A stretch of DNA of 56,073 bases from Thamnocephalis sphaerospora (lineage: Eukaryota > Zoopagomycota > Zoopagomycetes > Zoopagales > Sigmoideomycetaceae). The notes under the pieces were generated by a model. It was given only the letters and a program-made list of their open reading frames with translations, had not been told where the DNA came from and did no database searches. Location: contig KZ992452.1 of assembly GCA_003614735.1 (NCBI GenBank), positions 1-56,073 on the forward strand, given 5' to 3'. This document shows, in pieces, positions 40,735 through 51,320 of this stretch (position 1 is its first letter; each line of letters starts with the position of its first letter). The translations under genes were made by a program, and so were the position numbers.

Positions 40735-42111
40735 ATGGGCACACCATTCCCACCGTCTGCTGCAACGCCAAAGTCGGCCCTGGCCGCTGCACCGGTGCCA
40801 GCTACTGCTGCCGCGGCCACTGTCCAGGAAACGGTACTCACCGACCTTCAACAAGCGCTGCGCTGCGGCATCTGCTTGGACCAGCTGCGCGATCCACGCA
40901 CGCTCCCGTGCCAGCATACATTCTGCGGTGAATGCCTGCAGCTTCTCATCGAGGCGGCAGCAAGCGCGCAGTCGGGCGCAGTCGAAGTTGCAGTACGCTG
41001 CCCCCTAAAGTGCGCCACGCGCTTGTCAACGCGAGCCGACGCACAGGCCGCGCGCCGCCTGCCAGTCAACTATGTGGTGGCTCGCGTTCTCGAGGCTACC
41101 AGTCAGCTCCGTATGTGCGAGGCACACGACGCACCGGTCGCCAGCTATTGCATGATTCACGCTCAGTTCCACTGTAGCACTTGCGCCATACGTCCTGACT
41201 GTCGGACACGGCCGGTGCGTGAAGCTGGCGAGGAAATGCTCGAACGGGTGCGTTCAGGGCGGGAACGTGTGGATGTTGTACTAGCGCGTGCAGAGGAGCA
41301 GGCGGAACAACGGCGATCGCTGGCGTGGCGACGAGCAGAAGCACGGGCTGCTGTCGACGCTGCGTTTGAGCAGATGGAACAAGTCATGCGCCACCGACGA
41401 GCGGAGCTTTTGCAACAGGTCGATGCGGCATTTGATGCACAGCTCGCGCAAAATACGCGAAATGACGCAAACGTAGAGATGTGCATTGCAAGTGATAGCA
41501 ACAACGTCCATGTGCCGATGATAGCCGGGCTTTTGCAGGAGCTACGCATTCGTTGCGAAGCAGCACATGAGCTGGAGATCTCGACATGCACCGGGTCCGT
41601 AGAGACGCTGCTGGAGCGTGGTGCTGACGTATTGCGCGCCTGGGACACCCTAGTGCCGCCAGTGGAACGCTGGCTTCAGTGCGTAGAGGCCCAGGACAAC
41701 TGTACACCAAGTAATGCTATCGGCGACGCTATAGCCGCGCTGGATCCCACCCCTCTGCTGCATGCACTGGCCTCATTTGGCACGTCATTGCCCCCAGCGC
41801 AGCCGCAGTCTACATGTGCAGCAGGCATAGTAAATCTAGGCCGTGGTGACATCAACAACCTACATTCGGTGGATGGAGCAAATTTGCCAAGCACGTCGTC
41901 TGTGTTGAAGCAACGCCAAGACTCGCATGAGCCTGCTCAAGCAGAATCTGCCGAGGCTGTCTCTACACGACGATCTACTTTGGATAGTTGCAAGTCTCGC
42001 GGCCTGTCGCGGCCGACAAAAGTTTGGCCAGGCAGTCCGCTGCTGCTAAGCGACGCTTTGCTAACCTACGAAGCCAAAGAGTCGCCCAGCAAGCGTGCAC
42101 GGCGATACTGA
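40735..42111 (+). CDS. TRIM-like RING / B-box-like / coiled-coil protein (458 aa)
   Basis: Single exon. After a low-complexity start, residues about 43-100 form a RING finger: CGICLDQLRDPRTLPCQHTF, then CGEC, a longer than usual loop, then CPLKC. Residues about 128-155 resemble a B-box: CEAHDAPVASYCMIHAQFHC then STC, keeping C-x2-H, C and C-x2-C; the final His pair is not obvious, so the B-box is degenerate. Residues 160-240 form a coiled coil (EEMLERVRSGRERVDVVLAR, EEQAEQRRSLAWRRAEARA). The C-terminal third is disordered and ends KRARRY. The RING-B-box-coiled-coil order is that of animal TRIM E3 ligases and is uncommon in fungi. No C-terminal SPRY or other recognition domain is seen. It converges on the ankyrin gene. 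Confidence 0.8.
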   Translation: MGTPFPPSAATPKSALAAAPVPATAAAATVQETVLTDLQQALRCGICLDQLRDPRTLPCQHTFCGECLQLLIEAAASAQSGAVEVAVRCPLKCATRLSTRADAQAARRLPVNYVVARVLEATSQLRMCEAHDAPVASYCMIHAQFHCSTCAIRPDCRTRPVREAGEEMLERVRSGRERVDVVLARAEEQAEQRRSLAWRRAEARAAVDAAFEQMEQVMRHRRAELLQQVDAAFDAQLAQNTRNDANVEMCIASDSNNVHVPMIAGLLQELRIRCEAAHELEISTCTGSVETLLERGADVLRAWDTLVPPVERWLQCVEAQDNCTPSNAIGDAIAALDPTPLLHALASFGTSLPPAQPQSTCAAGIVNLGRGDINNLHSVDGANLPSTSSVLKQRQDSHEPAQAESAEAVSTRRSTLDSCKSRGLSRPTKVWPGSPLLLSDALLTYEAKESPSKRARRY

Positions 42112-42469
42112 CCGGTACACTCTACACGACAATGGCGTATTGAGATGGTATGCAGCGACGCATACCATCCCGTTTTCATGTACAGCTTACCGTGGCGGAA
42201 GCAGAGTGAGTTTCATTTTGTACAAATGCTTGCAAGACAACAGCAGTGATCACGTGTCGCGCAGTGCAGTAGATAAAAAAGAGACAACATATCCACGGCT
42301 GCGTTATACACGGCTGTAGAGAGAAAGGGCGGAAAAGGCATGGAGACGGCAGACTGAGGGAAAAACGTGAGGAATTGACGACACAGTACGCTTTCGTGCC
42401 AGCAAAGTGAGAAATCATAGGGCATGACGCACGATAGCAAGGAGATACGAACGGAGGCGCACAGCAACA
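42112..42469. other. Convergent intergenic region
   Basis: This 358-bp spacer lies between the TRIM-like stop and the ankyrin gene stop. It must hold both 3' ends; no gene is seen. Confidence 0.4.
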
Positions 42470-45400
42470 CTAGCTGTCGCGCGCCGCCTGCTTTTGCAGC
42501 TTCATGGCAAACTTGGCTGGTAGACCGCAGCTGGCCGCCGCTGGTAATGACATGCGCATGCCGCTGCCTGGCGAGATGGGGGAAATGGGTGGCGCAGGCG
42601 AAGGTGAAGTGGCAGAACGTCGTGGCTGCGTTCCGCTCGACACTGCGGCATTGCTGTTGGCCAGAGGCGTTGCAGCAACCGTAGATGCGCCATTGCTTGG
42701 GTCATCCGAATAGCTGAGGTCCAGTTTGATGGTGATGAGCTGCTTGCTTAAGCCAGGATAGTCGCGGCGGATGATGCCGGTCACGTCGTCCAGCCGAACA
42801 AAGTAGATGTCGGCGGCAAGGAAGCGACGTTTCTCCTGCTCCTTCAGCTCGGGCGTCGCAACAGATGAGCCGGTATGGTCCAACAGCAGATTGGCCATCA
42901 GCATGCAGCACAAGGGCCCCCAGAACCGCTCCTTTTCGCGCTGGCCCACCAAACGTCGCTGTAGGTCCGGATAGCGCGCAAACAGCGACGTATTTGCCGA
43001 CATGCTCAGTAACAGACGGACCTGAAGATCAATGACAAAAAAGGAGCTAGTGGCGCTGCCACTACCGCCATCCGATGATGTATCCAGCTGCACCGTATAG
43101 AGCGGCAGATATCGCTTTGCATGCGCCAGATCCACCGAAAGGGATGACGCACACGCGCCCACCACCGACTGTTCCGTCTTGATCTTGGCAACGGACGGCG
43201 GTGGCGGCGACGGAGGCGGAGGGCGGCACTTTGGCCACAGCGCTGAGCCGCGCACGCCTGGCTCGGTTTTCACCGGCAGCAGACCGGCCATGTCCTCGTC
43301 CATCTCCTCGGTCTTCACTGCATCACCATGCATGCTGTGCGGCGGTGACCGCTGGCGCGCCGCACGACCGCTACCTCGCGCACGTGGTGTAAGCGCCGTA
43401 GCAGTAGCCGAGGTGTCGTCCTCCCCAGAGTCGCTTTGGCGGAGTGATGCCAGCTGCCGAGCAGAGACCAGTCGCCGCTTGCGTTTGCACGCCGGCTGGG
43501 CAGACGTTTCCGACTCACTGGCTACTTCTCCGGTGGCTGCACGCTTGCCATCACCTTCCAGCGAACGCTGGCGGCGCTGCGCATTGGCAGCAACAAGCAT
43601 GTTCCTGATCTGGCTTGCAACCTGCTGTTCTTCATCGTCCAGTCCATTGGCATCATCGTCGTCAACAGAGCCGACAACATCCAGCGGCGTTTTGCCTTCT
43701 TCGTTGGTTGCGCTTGATGATGCGCCCGCCTCCAGAAGCAGCCGAACCACCTCTACATGATGGGCCTCAGCAGCATCGTGTAATGGTGTGTCAAGGTTCT
43801 CTGCCTTTACGGAAACATCGGCGCCATGCTCTAGCAGCAACCGCACCAGATCGGCGTAGCCGGCAAGCGCCGCCTCATGCAACGGCGTCCATCCAGCATT
43901 GTCGCACGCGTTCACATCAGCACCATGGTCTAGCAGCTGACGTGCAGTTTCCACGTCGCCTCGTTTTGCGCGACGATGAAGTCCCGTTCGCCCACTGCTG
44001 TCACGCTGTCGTGCACGTCGGCGGAGCTCGGAAAGATCCAATGTGCGCCGCTTTGTGCCGGCCATCGGTGTGCTACCGCCATCACGGGGCTCTTTTAGCT
44101 CGGGAAGCGCACTCAGCGATGTGGACTGGCTGGATCGCCGTGGTCGGCCCGGTTTGCGCTTGATGGGGCGCGGTTGCGCCAATAAACCGCCATCGTCATC
44201 GTCTGGCTGCTCACTGCTGGCGCGCATCGGCGCCGGTGTCGGCGGTACCGGCAGCGCAAGTGGAGACTCGGACCTGTCGCTGCGCGATCTGTCGCTGCGT
44301 TTGCGCTGACGACGCTTTTCATCACGCTCCTCAAGCCGCTTGAACGTTGCCATCACCTGTTGCATTTTGCGCTCCTCGCGTGACATGGGCTGGCTGCCTT
44401 GCATTGCACGACTGATCGCACCGGGTGATGCAGAGCCAAGTCTCCGCGCATCAGGTGACTGAGAGCGGCAAGCACGCTGCTTTCGCTGCCCGTCTGCACC
44501 TGCGGAAACCGCGCGACCGGCCGACCTCGTGCTACCAGCCGCCTCATAGCCTGAGCCTGTCCGCTTGTGGGAAGGCGACGCACGCCGCGCAGTCTGCGGC
44601 GCTGCAGGCGATGACTGCTGTCGACGGTGCTGCGCTGATGTTAGGTTTGCGCTGCGACCCTTGACCACGTTTTCTCGTGCGATTGCGGTGTGTGAAGCAC
44701 AAGGCTCGCCGCTCTTCGTCAGTCGGCCGCCATCACGTTCACTCTTCACCTTGGTCGTATCATCAGCCGATGCTGCCACATTTTTTGATGCTGCCAGCAT
44801 CGCTGACGACCATGCTCGGGGCGTTCTTGGTGGTGATGGAGCTGACGCGGTAAGCGACAATATCTCGGGCGTATCATTTCGTGCCGACATTGTCGTTGCC
44901 GCCGCTGTTGCTGCTGTGGACGCACTTCCGCATTTTCGCCAGTGCGTAGCCGCATCCAGCAATATTCGACGAATTTCTGAATCTTCGGTCACGTCTACCG
45001 GCCTTTTTCCCGCGTCGTTCTCCATCCGAGCGTCTGCACCGTGCTCCAGCAGCAATCGCACCACGTCGACGTGACCATTCTGACTTGCATCGTGCAACGG
45101 TGTATCGCCGCCATGTCCAGCAGCATTTGGATCCGCGTTGTTAGCCAGCAGCAAGCGCACCACACCGCTGTGGCCCTCTAATGCTGCCTCGTGCAACGGA
45201 GTCCAGCCGGCATAGTCGCATGTGTTCACGCTTGCGCCACAATTCAGCAAATCCAGCACCTCGGTAATGCGATTGCGTGCACAGGCACGGTGCAACATCG
45301 TCTGGCCAGCACGGTCACGCGTCATGGTAAGATGCTGCAGGCGAAGCCGTCGCATAAGCAGATTGCGAATCGCAGAGTGCTCTTGGCAAACGTCTACTGG

Positions 45401-46624
45401 CCGTTGACCAGTCTTGTTGGTAAGATCAGGGTTTGCGCCCGCCTGCAGTAGCACCTCCACCACGTCCAGCCATCCGCGCCGCGCTGCATCGTGAAGTGGC
45501 GTTTCCTCACTCCGACCAAACGCATTTACATTTGCGCGGTGCTCGATCAGACAGCGCACCACGTCAATGTTGCCGTAGATACACGCCTCGTGAAGCGGTG
45601 TCCATCTATCATGATCTCGTGCGTTTACGTCGGCGCCAGTATCCAGCAGTCGATTGAGGCCATGCAGGTCGTTATTGGCAATGCAACGAAAGATTGGCGT
45701 ACGGCCAGACCGGTCGCGGTGATTGGGTCGTAGTACCTCGGCATCCAGCCGGCGTCTTCCCGTGCATCCACCCCGGCCACGGCCACGACCACGCCGTCGA
45801 GTGTTTCCGGGCGTTGTTGCAACCCCGCCATGTCCAGTGCAGCCGTCGCTTTCATCATCAAGGCCATCGGCGCTCTCGGTCAGCATGTTCTCTGCTTCTG
45901 CCTCATCATGGTCGCTGCTATCACGGCCGCTGGCTACCAAATAAGAGCGCTGGACTAGATGCCGTCGTTTTCGCGGCGCCTCTGTGTCCGCCGTACGTGC
46001 GCCACTGACGCGTTTGGCGCCGGGCAATCTTCGGCCTGTGCTGTTACCGTTAGCGTTCGAGCTAGTCGAAGGGCGACCGCTGCGCCTGTCTGCCAATGCC
46101 CGCTGCTCTTGCACATCAGCCACTTCTTGGTCACTGTCGCTGAGCGAAGATACGGCCGAAAAGCTGCTGTCGTCGTCGTCATCGTCGCTGCCTCTGCCAA
46201 ACACGTCGCTGGCACGTTGCTTCTGCAATTCGCCGTGGCGCCAGCCTGTCTTGCTAGCCGAGATTGATTTTCGCCCCTGCTGTGCCTGATTGCCTTCCGA
46301 ATCGCTATCCAGCAGCTCTGACTCTACGCTGCTAAGATCCGACCCGTCCAGCGCATCGGCAACAATAGCCATTTGAGAGGCATCTCCAGCGGCAGATACG
46401 GCAAGCGCCCCCTGTTCAGCCGGTGTCTCCTCAAAAACTATCCGCTTTTCCATGCACACCACCGCCGTAGATGCTGTTTCGCCAGTCTTGATGACATCGG
46501 CCGTAGACGCGACCGTCGCTGCGGTTGGGACCCCGCCGTAGGCGTCGGTCGTTGACATGCTGGATGCGAGCATATCAATGTCGTAGTTACCATCGGAAGC
46601 AGACACGTTGTCCGCGTCTCTCAT
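42470..46624 (-). CDS. Large ankyrin-repeat nuclear protein with three ankyrin blocks (Hos4/ANKRD-like)
   Basis: The frame is open from 47032, but sequence before residue 137 looks like leader; MRDADNVSASDGNYDIDMLA at 46624 is the likely start (1384 residues). A shorter leader with a start at 46690 is possible. The N-terminal 300 residues are acidic and Ser-rich. Two adjacent ankyrin blocks follow, and a third is separated by a basic/Ser-rich linker. Each block repeats one plan: RDxxGxT, GWTPLHEA (DRWTPLHEA in the first), TPLHDA, LLxxGAx and G-x-P-hydrophobic-DV at its end. The C-terminal 350 residues hold a conserved-looking domain (KRYLPLYTVQLD, FFVIDLQVRLLL, FARYPDLQRRLVGQREKERF, WGPLCCMLMANLL). 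By architecture it may be the Set3-complex ankyrin subunit (Hos4) or an ANKRD11/12-like cofactor; that is inference. An intron in the leader cannot be excluded. Confidence 0.75.
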   Translation of the reverse strand: MRDADNVSASDGNYDIDMLASSMSTTDAYGGVPTAATVASTADVIKTGETASTAVVCMEKRIVFEETPAEQGALAVSAAGDASQMAIVADALDGSDLSSVESELLDSDSEGNQAQQGRKSISASKTGWRHGELQKQRASDVFGRGSDDDDDDSSFSAVSSLSDSDQEVADVQEQRALADRRSGRPSTSSNANGNSTGRRLPGAKRVSGARTADTEAPRKRRHLVQRSYLVASGRDSSDHDEAEAENMLTESADGLDDESDGCTGHGGVATTPGNTRRRGRGRGRGGCTGRRRLDAEVLRPNHRDRSGRTPIFRCIANNDLHGLNRLLDTGADVNARDHDRWTPLHEACIYGNIDVVRCLIEHRANVNAFGRSEETPLHDAARRGWLDVVEVLLQAGANPDLTNKTGQRPVDVCQEHSAIRNLLMRRLRLQHLTMTRDRAGQTMLHRACARNRITEVLDLLNCGASVNTCDYAGWTPLHEAALEGHSGVVRLLLANNADPNAAGHGGDTPLHDASQNGHVDVVRLLLEHGADARMENDAGKRPVDVTEDSEIRRILLDAATHWRKCGSASTAATAAATTMSARNDTPEILSLTASAPSPPRTPRAWSSAMLAASKNVAASADDTTKVKSERDGGRLTKSGEPCASHTAIARENVVKGRSANLTSAQHRRQQSSPAAPQTARRASPSHKRTGSGYEAAGSTRSAGRAVSAGADGQRKQRACRSQSPDARRLGSASPGAISRAMQGSQPMSREERKMQQVMATFKRLEERDEKRRQRKRSDRSRSDRSESPLALPVPPTPAPMRASSEQPDDDDGGLLAQPRPIKRKPGRPRRSSQSTSLSALPELKEPRDGGSTPMAGTKRRTLDLSELRRRARQRDSSGRTGLHRRAKRGDVETARQLLDHGADVNACDNAGWTPLHEAALAGYADLVRLLLEHGADVSVKAENLDTPLHDAAEAHHVEVVRLLLEAGASSSATNEEGKTPLDVVGSVDDDDANGLDDEEQQVASQIRNMLVAANAQRRQRSLEGDGKRAATGEVASESETSAQPACKRKRRLVSARQLASLRQSDSGEDDTSATATALTPRARGSGRAARQRSPPHSMHGDAVKTEEMDEDMAGLLPVKTEPGVRGSALWPKCRPPPPSPPPPSVAKIKTEQSVVGACASSLSVDLAHAKRYLPLYTVQLDTSSDGGSGSATSSFFVIDLQVRLLLSMSANTSLFARYPDLQRRLVGQREKERFWGPLCCMLMANLLLDHTGSSVATPELKEQEKRRFLAADIYFVRLDDVTGIIRRDYPGLSKQLITIKLDLSYSDDPSNGASTVAATPLANSNAAVSSGTQPRRSATSPSPAPPISPISPGSGMRMSLPAAASCGLPAKFAMKLQKQAARDS

Positions 46625-47686
46625 GCCCACTCGTGCCGCCTGAATGGAGAACGCCGCCAGACTGCCAGTATCCCGGACACAGTTTTGCATACAAAGATGG
46701 CTGTCCAGCGGTTTGAGCAAATCCAACGACCACGCCGCCGACTCCAGTTTACCGGCAAACGATAATGGCCACGTGTAGTGATTCTGTCGGCGACTGGGAA
46801 AAGGCGGCGCGTCATTAGCACATACATGTGATAAAAGTCCTCTGGTCAGCCTCCCCGAGGCGGCTGCGCGGCATTGGTGACCATGTGCAGGCTTTTCGTA
46901 CTGCACCGCATGACAGCACCACCGCCAAAGATACCCACCACAATCTATCGTTGCTGCGAAGCAAGTTACGCCGCTATATAGGTTGGTTGGCTGTCGGCCG
47001 CTGTTGTTTGCGAGGCTTGGTAAAGAGCACAATCTCCTTCCCCGACAGCCAGCAGCCAGGGTATGCTGGTGTGGCCAAATCGCAGGCAGTTAGCAACAGG
47101 ACTGGCACAATCCGCACACGCTCCTAGGGTACACGTAAGCGTCGACCGGCAGCGCACTCACCAGTGCTGGATGCAAGTACGTGAGTATGCGTGGCGCACA
47201 AACAGATGAACGCGGGCGCGGCTGGATATATGCGTATCAAGCGGCCGGCCAAACCGCGGGCGCAGGCGATAGGTATACTCGTGTGGTGAATGTATGCGTG
47301 TAAGGCGTACGAAAATGTCGACAAGGCGAACGTGCACCAACAGCCTTTGAACTAGCGCAGACGGCAAAACGGCAATCGCATGCCACCAAGTGCACGAGCA
47401 GCCCAGTAGCGGACAGAGGGAATAGACCGGCCGCCGACGAAAGGGATAAAGGGCCAGGCGCGCGTATTCAGCACGCAGGCGTCAGCGGTCGTAAGATGAG
47501 CCGAACGTAGATGCGTACGGGAAACCGACGTGCACACGGGTAGGTGTGTCTTGCCGGTGCAGGCGCCTACGATACAAAGACAGGTGCGTCGGAAAGAGGG
47601 TGGGTATGGAGGGAGAATGCTGCGGGCAAAAACAGCAATAGCAAAAGTACGGCAGAGAAAGAAAGAGCAGGCGAGCAAAGTTAGAA

Positions 47687-47704
47687 GTGTGTGTGTGTGT
47701 GTGT
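47687..47704 (+). repeat. (GT)n microsatellite
   Basis: Nine uninterrupted GT units lie upstream of the ankyrin gene. Confidence 0.9.
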
Positions 47705-48173
47705 TTTGGGAAGAAAACGAAGGGGCGAAAAAGGAGTGCAAGACACGGGTGAGCGCGTTGTCAGAAATGGGGCCACACGTTAGTGCCCCGTTTATCCTGA
47801 GCTGCATGCTACTGCGCAACGCATTGGTGACAAGAGAGCAGCGCTAAAACAGGTCCATCAACATGCTGAACATGGTTGTCATGGAGGGCAAACAATGCCA
47901 TCGCATGTGCACCGCAGCGCCAGATGATCATGGCTCCAATAGCAGCCCGCCATCTGCCCACACAGACACGCGCTTCTACAGCCACACACATGCGCATACG
48001 CACACACACCAATAGAGTGGTCAGCAAATAAAGCATACATTGTAAAGGCAGCGCAGCATCATTGACGAGGCATGCGAAGATAGGACACGTAATGTGCCAT
48101 GGATAAGATAGGTCGGTAGCAGGCAGGCTCAAATGGGAAAAGGCATGGACGCGCGTGTGGACGATGGGCGAAT

Positions 48174-48188
48174 GTGTGTGTGTGTGTG
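48174..48188 (+). repeat. (GT)n microsatellite
   Basis: About seven GT units lie just downstream of the Q-rich gene. Confidence 0.85.
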
Positions 48189-48277
48189 CTGAACGCGAAT
48201 AGTGACACCAACTATCTCTGCAGAGGGAATAAAAGATGATGACAGCAATGACAATAAACACAACAATGAGCCATCGC

Positions 48278-51200
48278 TCACGGGCTCTGGTACTGTGGCT
48301 GGGAAAAGCCACTGATGAGCGGCTGGCCACGCATGGATTGCATGGAGCTGGACGGAGACAGACCAAGCCGTTGGCGCTGAGCCTGCTTTTGCATCTGGAA
48401 CGGCGACTGACTCAGCTGCTGGACCTGCTGTTGCTGCTGCTGCGCCAAAAGCACCTGCTGCTGTTGCAAGAGAGTCTGCGGACCAGCGCGCGGATAGGCG
48501 TTTGGTGAGTGGAGCGCCTCGTTACCAAACATCTGCTGCTGTTGCTGCTGCTGAGCAAGCATCATCATAGCCTGCTGCTGTTGCTGCTCTAGTGCAGCAT
48601 ATGCCTGCACATGATTACCCGCAGCCTGGTTGGATACCGGCAGGCCGTAGGGTGCTGAACCCGGCTGGTTCATCTGCTGCATCTTGGCCTGTTGAGCCGC
48701 TAGCATCTTTTGCTGCTGCTGCTGGATCAGCGTCGGTGCGGCGCCGTACTGTGCTCCCGGCGATTGCGCCTGCGGAGAGGTGGACGGCGGCATCATCTGT
48801 GGCCAGCCATAGGGCACAGACGGTGGGTGCATCTGCGGATGCGCCTGTGGATACGACTGTGGGTGTGCTTGCGGCACGCCAGTTGGGCCAGCCATCATCA
48901 TCATCGGCATAGGATACTGCTGCCGCTGCGGCGATGTCGGCGCCATCATGCTTGGTGCTGGTACCGCGGCCGATATGCCGGACATTGTAACAGGATGGTT
49001 TGGCGGATACCGCTGACCATAGGCGACCGGTGCCCTGGGCATCACTCCCGCCTGAGCCGCAATATCCTTGGGCGTGCGGCGTGCAACGTTCACCGGCTTA
49101 TTGTCCTCGTCGTCGCTATCATCCTCCGACTTTGATGCAGGCGCTAGCGGAACCGTGCGCTGCTTGGTCACAGGGGTAAAGGTCGTCCGGACTGGCGTTG
49201 ATGCGCCAACCTTGCCCGTCGCGCCACGGCGCTTGCGGTTACCCTCATCGTCGCTGTCGCTGTCGTCATCCGACGAAGATTCCTCGTCCTCTTCCCCGTC
49301 CTCCTCGTCCGACGAAAGTACCTGCGTTTGCGTGCGGCCAGACGGCAACGTCTTGTGCTGCTGCGGTTTTTTGCGCGGCGCCTCCACCACGCTAATGTCA
49401 GGCGATGTGGCCGTGGACGTTTCGGACCGGCCTGATGACTGGTCCGTCGTGGCCATGGAGACCGCCGAGTCGCTCAGCATGGTACCACGTCGACCAGACA
49501 TATCTGGTGCCCGAACCGCCCTCTGCGGAATCTGGCGGCTGGCTTCCACCGGGCTCGCTGGCGTGACGTGTGTGACCGGAGAAGGCTGCGTCTGGACTGG
49601 CGACACGGTCGTGTGAGCTGGCTGGTGTTGGCCAGAATAGGCGACGTGTGCGGCCGGCGACACCATGGGATGTTGCATATGCTGAAGTGGCATCGCACCA
49701 TGCATACCAGGCATGGTTGGCGTGGCAGCCCAAGTTGCACTTGAGTCCGCTGTGGTGGTGGCTGGCATGAGACCACCGTTGCCCATTGGCGACATCGCGT
49801 GCTGCCGTGACAAGTCGTGCACGCCTGCTGCGTGAGCTGCCGCTGCATTAGCCAGCACGCCATTGTTGCCCCCTGCCGCCATCATCGGCTGAGGTGCGTT
49901 GGGTGCGCGGCGCATGGCGACTGGAGCGCCAACAGGTGGCATCACACCACCATTGCCAGCGGGCACATTGGCCGGCTGTGGAGCGGCAGGCGAGTGTGAT
50001 AGCGTTCCGGCCGCCTCCATTTCCAGACGATGGCGATCCTTCATCCGCTCGATAGCCAGATTGTTGGTATCGGCGTCGGCAATGTTGCCAGCCCAGTTTT
50101 GGATGCGATTGACGCGATCACGCTCCGCTTGCCGAGCCAGTCCGCGCGCCACGGCAATCTGTCCGATGCGGTTCAGGCTGGCGCCGCCCGCCGTGCCCGA
50201 GACGTCCGACGCGACATCGCTGTGTTCCGAGTCGCTCTCCTCCGACTCGGACGACGACGAAGAAGACGAGCTGTACTCCGAGTCGGACGAGTCGTCCAGA
50301 TCGTCATCGTTGAAGGAGGGACGGCCAGAGGCAATCGTGGCCGCACGTGCACGTGCAGCGCTGTCCGACTGCTTCAGCCATGTAGCACGCTTTTCAGCCT
50401 TGGTCAGCACGGGTTTGCGCGAGCTAGAGGCATAGACGGTGGTGGTGGTGGTCCGCAGCGCACTGCCGGTCTGTTCCCGATAGCTATTTGTGGCGCTGAG
50501 CGGTGGCGCAGCAGCAGCACGTGCATACAAGTCATAGATGTTGTTGGACTTCTTTTTCTTATCACCTGTCTTGCTGCCCTTGCGCGAGTGCTGTGCGGCT
50601 GCTGTAGTCGTGGCGGTGCGAGGGGTAGCCGCGGCTGTCTTTTGTGTATTGAGATGATCACGTTCCTCTATACTAAGGTTGCTGGTCACGTTTAGAATGG
50701 CCGCGAGGTCGTCTTCAAACGAAAGCAGCATGGTGGAACGCTTTTCTGTAAAGACCGTCCAAATCGTTAGCGCCAAATCTAACGATAACACACCAACTGC
50801 CGTTTGTTTACAACGTACCTGCATAAGAGGTCTTGCCAGTCGACAAGAGCCCGCCAGTCTGCTCTAGGCCATCGCCGTTGTGTCGACGCGGCATGGCAGA
50901 TGCCGATGATGCCGAGTAACCTAGGCGACCTGGCATCGAGGGCGATGAAGGCGTGCTTGTACTGCAGGGATCTAGTGGAGACGACAGAGGGGCACTGCCA
51001 AAACCCTCAAGTCGTGAGGCTGAAGTTGGGTATGACGACATGGGCGAAAGATCGCTCATAATTTCATCCAACAGGCTGGTCTGCTGTCCTCCCACATCTT
51101 GGGATGCAGGCGCACCGCCAACCCGCAGCGAATTCATGGCTGGTGACCCTGGCGATAATCCTCTGGGCGCAGCACGACCGGTGTCGTTTTGCAGGCTACC

Positions 51201-51320
51201 TGAGCCCAGGCCAAGCGTCGGCAGGACAGGCGGCACAGTCTGCGACCGACTTTCTTCGGTCTCTCTGGCGTCTTGCAGCGTAGCGCTGGACTTTTTGCGG
51301 AATAGAGTGAGCTTACCCAT
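48278..51320 (-). CDS. Low-complexity protein with polyglutamine tail (989 aa)
   Basis: Two exons (50819-51320 and 48278-50745) give 989 residues in phase. The start MGKLTLFRKKSSATLQDARE at 51320 is chosen for its basic head and because upstream codons look like leader. Exon 1 is Ser/Pro/Gly-rich. Exon 2 begins EKRSTMLLSFEDDLAAILNV, a helical segment. A basic stretch follows (RKGSKTGDKKKKSNNIYDLY), then a Ser/Asp/Glu block (SSDSEYSSSSSSSSESEESD), a short charged helix (IERMKDRHRLEMEAAG), a Met/Pro/Gly/Ala-rich region and three glutamine-rich clusters in the last 150 residues. I do not recognise the family. The composition fits a scaffold or prion-like condensate protein; this is inference. 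No catalytic motif is seen. Confidence 0.75.

Larger units (their letters stand above)
46625..48277. other. Leader/promoter of the ankyrin gene and 3' end of the Q-rich gene
   Basis: The minus strand is pyrimidine-rich through 47100-47820, as expected of a long 5' leader or promoter. Two GT microsatellites lie at 47687-47704 and 48174-48188. Open frames on the minus strand here (47352-47819, 47809-48366) look like by-products of base composition. Confidence 0.4.

Noticed and set aside
46625-47032. N-terminal extension of the ankyrin protein
   Set aside because: The frame is open, but the residues (many Cys/Trp/His, no acidic pattern) differ sharply from the region after residue 137 and look like untranslated leader. 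Kept only as a possible alternative start.
47809-48366. 185-codon minus-strand frame after the Q-rich gene
   Set aside because: It overlaps the end of the Q-rich coding region in another frame and contains a GT/CA microsatellite; no motif.
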